From NCBI GenBank assembly GCA_019233165.1, contig JAFAMS010000260.1:1-14247 (forward strand): 14,247 nucleotides of DNA, written 5' to 3'. The position numbers and the translations under genes were made by a program. The stretch comes from Vulcanimicrobiota bacterium (GTDB lineage: Bacteria; Vulcanimicrobiota; Vulcanimicrobiia; Vulcanimicrobiales; Vulcanimicrobiaceae). The notes beneath the pieces were generated by a model. It saw only the letters and a list, made by a program, of their open reading frames with translations. It did not search any database and was not told where the DNA came from. Below are positions 7,549-12,681 of this stretch, one piece after another (the first letter of the stretch is position 1; every line of letters starts with the position of its first letter).

Positions 7549-8795
7549 GGCTTTTCCGACTCCGCCGCGACGCGCCGCTGCTGCACCAGCTCGGCGTAGA
7601 GCGCGTTCGGCCACGCAAAGTCGGCGCGCGTATATGCCTCGGGCCAATCCGCGTTGAACGACTCGTGTAAGCGGTGATCGCCGATATCCGAGGCGGCGAT
7701 ATAATGCAAGACGCGAGCGACCTCGTCCCCATCCGTGCTGGTGAGCGCCTGCATCACCAGCGCCATCGGCCAAATGTAATTGTGCGGCGTGTGGGGACTC
7801 CCGATTCCCTCGGCATACTTGCCGACGTAATAATACGGGTTGCGCGGCGAGAGGATGAAGCCGCGGGTGCGCTGGTAGGTCGAATCGGAGACCGGCAGAT
7901 ACCCGAAGTACGGGATCGAGAGCAGCGAGGGGATGTTTGCGTCGTCCATGACGTTGGCGTGGCCGCGACCGTCGACTTCGTAGGCGTAGATCTTTCCGAC
8001 GCCTTTGAGGTCGACGTACCCGTACTGCTCGACGCCGCGCTCGATGTCGACACCCAGCCCCCACGCGTTCCGGGCCGACGCCTGATCGTGAAACACGTCC
8101 CGTTCGAGGTCGCCGAGCATCCGCATGACGACGACGGCAAACATGTTGACCGGGACGTTGTAATGGTACCGAACCGGATCGTCGGAGGGCCGGAATGCCG
8201 TCCAGACCATCCCCGTGTAGCGGACCGCCGAGCCGTTCCCACCGTTCGCCAGCTGGGGATTGCGGTAGTGCGAGCGCATTGCGTGGTGTTGCTCGTTCCG
8301 GAGGGTCGCAAGGATGAGGCGGTACGCTTTGGCGACGCTCGGCGTGAACACGGAACGGTCGCCGGTCTTTCGATAGTACTGCGCCGCGAACCAAACCGGG
8401 TAGAGCAGCGAATCGACCTCGAACTTTCGTTCGACCACCCGGTAATCGACGGAGAAAGCGTTCGCGTAGGGGTCGCGGAGGATGCACTTCGCCTGCCGGG
8501 CGACCAGCCCCCGAAGCATCTTCGCGATCTCCGGATCGGTCGTCGAGAGCGCGATGTAAGGAAGCACGACCGCAGCCGAGTCACGCAGCCACATCGCTTC
8601 GATGTCGCCGGTCGAGATGTACGTCGTTCCGTCCGACTCCAGGCGCGCGTGCCGGCTGATCGCTTCGTCGAACGCCGTCAAGTACAGCGGATCGAGCGTC
8701 GAAGCCGCTCGAGCCGAGGGTGCGCGCAGCGACAGCGAACCAACGGCGAGCGAGATCGCGAGGACGAATGCAACGACGAACCGGGGGAGGGTCAA
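7545..8795 (-). CDS. Exported glycoside hydrolase family 125 protein (exo-alpha-1,6-mannosidase type)
   Basis: Predicted metal-independent exo-alpha-mannosidase trimming alpha-1,6-mannose from mannans or N-glycan-like chains. Motifs, numbered from TTG 8795: 'GDIEAMWLRDS' (63-73), 'GMVWTAFRPSDD' (195-206), 'YEVDG' (272-276), 'MDDANIPSLL' (283-292), 'HESF' (377-380) and 'TRADFAWPN' (389-397). By position against the studied Streptococcus enzyme (recalled acid Asp220, base Glu393), Asp205/206 and Glu378 are the likely catalytic pair. A signal peptide ends near residue 30 ('APSARA-AS'). Start choice: TTG 8795 has a GGAGGA seven bases upstream and gives a classic signal peptide (LTLPRFVVAFVLA). 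ATG 8810 would add MEEAL, an acidic start unusual for a signal peptide, with no ribosome site. The gene stands alone, with no sugar transporter nearby. Confidence 0.9.
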   Translation of the reverse strand: MTLPRFVVAFVLAISLAVGSLSLRAPSARAASTLDPLYLTAFDEAISRHARLESDGTTYISTGDIEAMWLRDSAAVVLPYIALSTTDPEIAKMLRGLVARQAKCILRDPYANAFSVDYRVVERKFEVDSLLYPVWFAAQYYRKTGDRSVFTPSVAKAYRLILATLRNEQHHAMRSHYRNPQLANGGNGSAVRYTGMVWTAFRPSDDPVRYHYNVPVNMFAVVVMRMLGDLERDVFHDQASARNAWGLGVDIERGVEQYGYVDLKGVGKIYAYEVDGRGHANVMDDANIPSLLSIPYFGYLPVSDSTYQRTRGFILSPRNPYYYVGKYAEGIGSPHTPHNYIWPMALVMQALTSTDGDEVARVLHYIAASDIGDHRLHESFNADWPEAYTRADFAWPNALYAELVQQRRVAAESEKP

Positions 8796-8921
8796 AAGAG
8801 CTTCCTCCATCAACCGGAGCAAACTTTCGGTACGAACGGGTGCTATATCCTTATTTTCGGTGTAAGATTGACGCAGAACACTCCCCGTCGCAATCGTAAC
8901 GCCGAAAGCTTAACGTAACCC

Positions 8922-9758
8922 GTGCCCGCTAGGACCAACACTCGGTGTCTCACGTCGGTGCTCTTCTTGCTCGCGCCGATCTGGCTCGCCACCCCCGTGT
9001 TTGCGGAAGAACAAGTCTACCACGTCAGCGGGAAGGACAGCTTTCAAATCGGTTCGCGCGATCTTCGGAGCGACGTCGTCTACGACGGCGATCAAACGCT
9101 GACGATCGCTCACAAAGGTAAGACGACCCGCTACTCGGCGAAGGTTTCGTACACGCGCGTCGACCAGGGCGCGACCGAGAAGATGCTCGGCTCGTTCGTT
9201 TCGGTCGTTGCGCCCGACGGCGCGGAGCGGGACGAGGCGAACGGCGATCCCGATTTCTTGACGATCCTCAACCAACCGTTCGCCGTCCAGCTCGACGGCC
9301 AAACGCTGCACGACGTCACGCGCCTTCAGCAGCCGGCGCCCTTCTCGTTCTCGTCGCCGATGACGCGAGGGCAGCTGCATGGGACCCTGCGGCACCTTGC
9401 CGAGGGCCTGATTATCGCCGGCGAGCGCGTCGTCGGAATCGGCTTCGAGGCGCACGGTCCGATCAAGGGGAGCGTCCCCTCTCACCCGGAGATCGCGCTG
9501 ATCGGGACGATCCGCATGTCGGGGATCGCCTATTACACGGAACGATCGGCGCTCTTGCAGGGGCTCGATGCGACGCTGACGATCTCGGGCAACTTGGCGG
9601 ATCGAACGGCCAGCGATCCGGTCACGATCGTCTATAAGCGAAGCATCCGCGCTCAGGAGCCGGCCGCGGCTCCAGCCGGCGCCGCTAAGTCGACGCGAGC
9701 TCCGAAGAAAGCTCGACCTCCAGAGGTCGCGTCAGAACGCGATCGCCGAGCTCGATGA
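8922..9758 (+). CDS. Secreted hypothetical protein (278 aa)
   Basis: Unrecognised exported protein of 278 residues. A signal peptide is clear: basic head 'MPARTNTR', hydrophobic core 'LTSVLFLLAPIWLA' and cleavage after 'TPVFA' (about residue 28). The mature part is beta-rich and without cysteines. It ends in a low-complexity Ala/Pro/Lys/Arg tail ('APAGAAKSTRAPKKARPP', about 250-270). GTG 8922 is used because it gives the complete signal peptide; no good Shine-Dalgarno sequence precedes it. A TTGACG at 8868-8873 could be a -35 box, but I see no convincing -10 partner. The last 74 bases overlap the 3' end of the convergent 9685-10101 gene, which is long for a tail-to-tail overlap. The basic tail may therefore be a stop-codon drift rather than a folded part. 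Confidence 0.7.
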   Translation: MPARTNTRCLTSVLFLLAPIWLATPVFAEEQVYHVSGKDSFQIGSRDLRSDVVYDGDQTLTIAHKGKTTRYSAKVSYTRVDQGATEKMLGSFVSVVAPDGAERDEANGDPDFLTILNQPFAVQLDGQTLHDVTRLQQPAPFSFSSPMTRGQLHGTLRHLAEGLIIAGERVVGIGFEAHGPIKGSVPSHPEIALIGTIRMSGIAYYTERSALLQGLDATLTISGNLADRTASDPVTIVYKRSIRAQEPAAAPAGAAKSTRAPKKARPPEVASERDRRAR

Positions 9759-10101
9759 AGTTGCTGAACGAGAGATGCTCTTGATGGCAGTCGATGAGCA
9801 TCTGTATGCCGCGTTTGACGCTTCCCGTCTTCTCTACGTATTTTGAGACCTTGCGCTTGAAGTACCCGTGCGGGTTGCGCAAGACCTCGGCGTAGTACGG
9901 ATCGTCGGTCAATCCCGCCGGATCGACGCCGGCCTTCGGGACCAACCATACGAACGACGGATCGCATCCGTCGTTATATCCGATGATCACCAGGGGGATC
10001 GCATGCGCCGTGCGCGACGTTCCGTCCGGCAACCGGGGAACGAAACTGCACAGCGTATAGGCATCGAAGGCAAGCTCCTTGGGTTCGATCGGAACGGACA
10101 T
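9685..10101 (-). CDS. Hypothetical cytoplasmic protein (138 aa)
   Basis: Unrecognised soluble protein of 138 residues. ATG 10101 is chosen because GGAGG (plus-strand 10109-10113) sits seven bases upstream. The longer frame to 10218 would start inside the hairpin region and has Arg/Pro-rich, shadow-like content. Visible features: 'AFDAYTLCSFVPRLPDG', a hydrophobic strand 'AIPLVIIGYNDG', 'SFVWLVPKAGVD', 'NPHGYFKRKVSKYVEKTG' and 'MLIDCHQEHLSFSNFIELGD'. No signal peptide or membrane span. Its upstream region is unusual: a strong intrinsic terminator lies between the likely promoter and the ribosome site, so expression may depend on read-through. The 3' end overlaps the neighbouring secreted-protein gene by 74 bases. 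It is read divergently from the ECF sigma gene. Confidence 0.65.
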   Translation of the reverse strand: MSVPIEPKELAFDAYTLCSFVPRLPDGTSRTAHAIPLVIIGYNDGCDPSFVWLVPKAGVDPAGLTDDPYYAEVLRNPHGYFKRKVSKYVEKTGSVKRGIQMLIDCHQEHLSFSNFIELGDRVLTRPLEVELSSELAST

Positions 10102-10129
10102 TCGTGAGCCTCCGAGCGAAATCGGGCGC

Positions 10130-10161
10130 AAAAAAACCTCGCGCGGCGACTGCCGGCGAGG
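10130..10161 (-). terminator. Intrinsic terminator upstream of the 138-aa gene
   Basis: On the - strand, bases 10161-10137 form a stem of ten pairs: CCTCGC pairs with GCGAGG (outer six), one bulged base (10143), then an inner CGGC/GCCG stem and a four-base loop. Seven Ts follow directly (10136-10130). This is a textbook intrinsic terminator. Oddly, it points into a gene: it lies 28 bases before ATG 10101 and just before its GGAGG. It therefore either ends a small RNA or acts as an attenuator for the 138-aa gene. Confidence 0.75.
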
Positions 10162-10245
10162 CTGGGTTGGCGCTAGGCGAACCATAGGCCGGGGTTCGCG
10201 TAGGCGCTGAAGGAGCACCTTCCGCGTTGCCCAAACGCGAAACCC
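10130..10245 (-). ncRNA. Candidate structured leader RNA or sRNA, - strand
   Basis: Read right to left, the RNA would start about eight bases after a TATAGT box (10258-10253) with GGGTT (10245-10241). That can pair with AACCC (10168-10164) as a closing stem P1. Inside P1 are three adjacent perfect hairpins: 10239-10223 (CGCGTT/AACGCG), 10222-10209 (GAAGG/CCTTC) and 10199-10177 (GCGAACC/GGTTCGC). The terminator hairpin and T-run follow. The third loop contains CCGGC, able to pair with GCCGG in the terminator's 5' arm. GGTGCT and two copies of AGCGCC offer a competing fold. This architecture fits a riboswitch-like attenuator of the 138-aa gene or a free small RNA. It matches no class I know. 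Folding was done by eye. Confidence 0.4.
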
Positions 10246-10265
10246 TCACAGTACTATAGGCGGTC
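10239..10265 (+). promoter_or_regulatory. Candidate ECF-type promoter before the sigma gene
   Basis: GAAACC (10239-10244) and CGGTC (10261-10265) are separated by 16 bases. ECF sigma factors commonly read -35 boxes of the GGAAC/GAAAC kind and -10 boxes of the CGTC/CGGTC kind at this spacing, and often drive their own operon. If used, transcription would start close to ATG 10277, giving a very short leader. A vegetative -10 (TACTAT, 10252-10257) lies in the same spot, so this assignment is tentative. Confidence 0.3.
10252..10258. promoter_or_regulatory. Symmetric -10 element, possibly bidirectional
   Basis: The heptamer reads TACTAT on the + strand (10252-10257) and TATAGT on the - strand (10258-10253), inside a near-palindrome around AGTACT. 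Symmetric -10 boxes that fire both ways are known in bacteria. The - strand reading places a start at about 10245, exactly at the 5' end of the predicted RNA fold. No good TTGACA-like -35 is seen on either side; TTGCCC at 10227 gives a long 19-base spacer for the + strand. Confidence 0.35.
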
Positions 10266-10276
10266 TGGGGGCGCGT

Positions 10277-10939
10277 ATGGCAGCGCTCGCACCGCTCGAC
10301 CGGGAGTCACGCTTGGCCCAGCCCGCAGCGGCTACGGCACCCTCTCGTTCCGAAGCAGGTACGCCGGGGCCGGAGAACTTCGAACGGATCGTCGACGAGT
10401 ATCAACGACGACTCTACGGTTTCGCGCTGCGCATGACGGGCAACCGAGAGGATGCCGAGGAGATCGTTCAGGACGCGTTCGTACGCGCGTACCGGGCGCT
10501 CGCGAAGATGGACCCCAAGCAGCGCGCCGAGCTGCGCTTGCAGCCGTGGCTGTACACGATCACGCTGAACGTCACGCGCAACCGGTTGCGCAGCAAGCGC
10601 CCGTCCAACGTTGCCTTGGACGCGCTCGCCGATCCGGACGCTCTCCTCAACGAAACGCAGGAAGGTCCGGATCAACCGGAGGCGATCATCGAGCGGGGGG
10701 CCGACATGGTCCTCGTCGAGCAGGCGCTGCTGCAGCTTCCGATGCATCTGCGCGCCGCCGCGACCCTGCGGTTCATCGAGGGGCGCAGCCACCCGGAGAT
10801 CGCCGAGATCCTCAACCAACCGATCGGAACGGTGAAGTCACACGTGCATCGAGCGGTGCGCATTTTGCGGCGGATCCTAGGCCCGCAAGTCGGCCGGATC
10901 GCCCCGCAGGAAGGAGACGCTGCCCATGCGGTGCTCTGA
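10277..10939 (+). CDS. ECF-type RNA polymerase sigma factor
   Basis: Extracytoplasmic-function sigma factor of 220 residues that directs RNA polymerase to a small regulon. After a disordered Ala/Pro-rich head (1-33) comes region 2 (about 35-105) with 'FERIVDEYQRRLYGFALRMT', 'NREDAEEIVQDAFVRAYRAL' and 'PWLYTITLNVTRNRLR'. A linker (106-144) follows, then region 4 (about 145-200), whose helix-turn-helix 'RSHPEIAEILNQPIGTVKSH' recognises the -35 box. ATG 10277 is the only reasonable start; the preceding GGGGG is a weak ribosome site. The 3' end overlaps the ZAS-alkyltransferase gene by 14 bases, the normal arrangement for a sigma factor and its cognate anti-sigma factor. Its regulon cannot be read from the window, but autoregulation is plausible from the ECF-like boxes at 10239-10265. 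Confidence 0.93.
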   Translation: MAALAPLDRESRLAQPAAATAPSRSEAGTPGPENFERIVDEYQRRLYGFALRMTGNREDAEEIVQDAFVRAYRALAKMDPKQRAELRLQPWLYTITLNVTRNRLRSKRPSNVALDALADPDALLNETQEGPDQPEAIIERGADMVLVEQALLQLPMHLRAAATLRFIEGRSHPEIAEILNQPIGTVKSHVHRAVRILRRILGPQVGRIAPQEGDAAHAVL

Positions 10940-11693
10940 TCTCGTACGTTTGTGGGACGATCTGCGCGAGGCCGGCGCGGCCCCGTCGCGCGAGGCGGTT
11001 CTCGCCCACCTTCGTCTTTGCTCGGATTGCCAAGATGCATACCGCGAATACGAAGGGATTGCGTACTGTCTGACGTGTCTCCCCGTCGTCGAGCCGCCCA
11101 CGGGTCTGGTTCCCAAGATCCTCGAGCACATCAACTCCCTGCGGCCGGCGTCGCCGGATATGTTCTCGCACGTACGCAGCCCGCTCGGCGACTTGATCGT
11201 CGCTTTCCGTGAGACCGGGATCACGGCGATCGCGATCTGCAGCGAAGACTCCGATTCCTCGTTGTGCGAATCGATCGCCAAGAGGCTGCGCCGCGGCCTC
11301 GTCCCCGCAAAGGCGCCGCAATGGGTGATCGACGTGGTCGAGAGCTACTTTCGCACCTTCGACGCCGATCGCTCGAAGGTCGATATCTCGGCGCTCACCG
11401 AGTTCGAGCGAGCCGCACTCCGCAAAGCCGCCGAAATTCCCTGCGGTGAAGTTCGCTCGTACGGATGGATCGCCCGGGAGATCGGCCAGCCGGCCGCCGC
11501 GCGTGCCGTCGGCCAGGCAATGGCGCGCAATCCCGTCCCCCTTTTGTATCCATGCCACCGCGTCGTCGACTCGACCGGGGCGCTGCACAACTACGCGTAC
11601 GGGCTCGAGCTCAAAGCGCGGATCCTCGAGATGGAAGGCTACGTTCCGCCGGCACGCGCGGTGAATGCGGGCGCAGGTGCGAGCAGGGCGTAA
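10926..11693 (+). CDS. ZAS anti-sigma domain fused to O6-alkylguanine-DNA alkyltransferase
   Basis: One uninterrupted 255-residue frame joins two known modules. Residues 1-72 form a zinc-binding anti-sigma (ZAS) domain: Cys3, then the exact H-x3-C-x2-C motif (His28, Cys32, Cys35) and the usual trailing helix 'LVPKILEHI'. An extra CxxC (Cys48, Cys51) follows the motif. Residues 80-242 are a complete DNA alkyltransferase of the Ogt/MGMT family: 'IPCGEVRSYGWIAREIG', Arg193 as the base-flipping Arg finger in 'ARAVG', hinge Asn202, acceptor Cys210 in 'PCHRVV' with His211, and Glu237 in 'EMEG' completing the triad. The family repairs O6-alkylguanine by irreversible transfer to the Cys. AAGGAG (10911-10916) sits nine bases before ATG 10926. 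With the overlapping ECF gene, a role as cognate anti-sigma and alkylation sensor is inferred. The 'NYAYG' near 222 departs from the usual GYAGG. Confidence 0.92.
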   Translation: MRCSDLVRLWDDLREAGAAPSREAVLAHLRLCSDCQDAYREYEGIAYCLTCLPVVEPPTGLVPKILEHINSLRPASPDMFSHVRSPLGDLIVAFRETGITAIAICSEDSDSSLCESIAKRLRRGLVPAKAPQWVIDVVESYFRTFDADRSKVDISALTEFERAALRKAAEIPCGEVRSYGWIAREIGQPAAARAVGQAMARNPVPLLYPCHRVVDSTGALHNYAYGLELKARILEMEGYVPPARAVNAGAGASRA

Positions 11694-11775
11694 ACGAACC
11701 GGCGCGAAGCCTCTGCGTGCAACACGTCCGCAAGTCCCTTCAGACAGAGAGTAATGAAGGCCAACAGTCGGACAG

Positions 11776-11786
11776 AGGAGGTGATC
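11776..11786 (+). promoter_or_regulatory. Extended perfect Shine-Dalgarno sequence without an obvious gene
   Basis: AGGAGGTGATC matches the complement of the 16S rRNA 3' end over eleven bases, the strongest ribosome-binding sequence in the window, yet no ATG, GTG or TTG follows at normal spacing (ATC and GTT do). It lies inside a 30-codon frame, ATG 11754 to TAA 11846, which has no good ribosome site of its own. The surrounding gap 11694-11960 otherwise holds only a possible hairpin (ATCATCG/CGATGAT) and the terminator at 11876. Confidence 0.4.
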
Positions 11787-11875
11787 ATCGTTACAAGCGA
11801 CAGTAGCAAACGATTCGATACGATGATTGGAGGTGCTGCGGCGTAACGGTCGCAGCGACATTCTGTGTTCGACTC

Positions 11876-11903
11876 AGAGCCGGCGGACGTCGGCTCTTTT
11901 TTT
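11876..11903 (+). terminator. Intrinsic terminator after the sigma/anti-sigma operon
   Basis: AGAGCCG (11876-11882) pairs perfectly with CGGCTCT (11891-11897) around an eight-base loop, followed by seven Ts (11897-11903). It lies 183 bases after the alkyltransferase-fusion stop and 58 before the pyroglutamyl peptidase start, so it separates the two transcription units. It also argues against a pcp start upstream of 11961, since the open frame back to 11865 would run through the terminator. Confidence 0.85.
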
Positions 11904-11960
11904 GCCCTGTCGAATCGCGGAAAAAGGCTCCGACCCCAGCGCGGCAAACGAAGGGACGCA

Positions 11961-12674
11961 GTGTCTAAGCACGTTCTGGTGACCGGTTTCCAGCCGTTTG
12001 ACGACTTCAAGGTCAACCCCAGCGAGATGCTGGTCCGGGGCTTGGAGGGCCGGCTCATCTCGGGGCGTCTCGTCGTAGGCCGAGTCCTCCCCGCCGAGAG
12101 CCGGACGCTGGAACAGCGGCTCCGCGAGATCCTCGCCGAGGAGAAGCCCGAGGTCATCATCGGAACGGGACTCGCAGCCGGGCGCCCCGCGCTCGCGCTC
12201 GAGCGCATCGCGATCAACCTCGTCGATCACGACCGGCCGGACGCCGTAGGGACGGTCCGCCGAGGAGACCCGATCCATCGCGGCGGACCCGAGGCGCGCC
12301 TCGCGACGCTCCCGCTCGATGCGATCAAAGCCGCCTGGGACGCGCAAGCCGTCCCCGGATACGTCTCCAACACCGCCGGGACGTACCTGTGCAATCAAAT
12401 GCTGTACACGGCGCTGGGTCTCGTCAACGAGCTCACGCCGCCCCCCGTCTGCGGCTTCATCCACCTCCCGGCGCTCCCGTCCCAGGCGGTCGAGCTCGGC
12501 CCGGAGCGCACGCCGTCGATGACGGTCGAGACGATGAAGAAAGGGCTCGAGGTCGCGATCGACGTGATCGTGCCGTGGCTCGAACAAAAGCCCGCCGAGC
12601 GGCTGGGCGCGCGCCGGCAGACGGCCGCGAACAGCATGTGGATTCCGCGCGGCTTGAAAGAAGTCGAGCGATAG
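11961..12674 (+). CDS. pcp: Pyroglutamyl-peptidase I (peptidase family C15)
   Basis: Removes N-terminal pyroglutamate from peptides in the cytoplasm; 237 residues, slightly longer than the ~215 usual for the family because of a basic tail. GTG 11961 starts directly at the conserved 'KHVLVTGFQPFDDFKVNPSE' and is preceded by AAGGGA at a workable distance. The catalytic triad is visible: Glu81 in 'LERIAIN', Cys144 in 'SNTAGTYLCNQ' and His168 in 'GFIHLP'. The PHP-domain gene follows after seven bases and a putative peptide-binding lipoprotein after that, so the unit may serve peptide uptake and breakdown. The tail from about 210 ('PAERLGARRQTAANSMW') lies beyond the family core. Confidence 0.93.
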   Translation: MSKHVLVTGFQPFDDFKVNPSEMLVRGLEGRLISGRLVVGRVLPAESRTLEQRLREILAEEKPEVIIGTGLAAGRPALALERIAINLVDHDRPDAVGTVRRGDPIHRGGPEARLATLPLDAIKAAWDAQAVPGYVSNTAGTYLCNQMLYTALGLVNELTPPPVCGFIHLPALPSQAVELGPERTPSMTVETMKKGLEVAIDVIVPWLEQKPAERLGARRQTAANSMWIPRGLKEVER

Positions 12675-12681
12675 CCTGGCT

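Noticed and set aside
11776-11786. Possible 16S rRNA 3'-end remnant on the - strand
   Set aside because: Only the eleven anti-Shine-Dalgarno bases match; the flanking sequence does not resemble helix 45 of 16S rRNA.
11865-11960. N-terminal extension of the pyroglutamyl peptidase
   Set aside because: It would be translated through the intrinsic terminator at 11876-11903, and the C15 family begins at the residues after GTG 11961.
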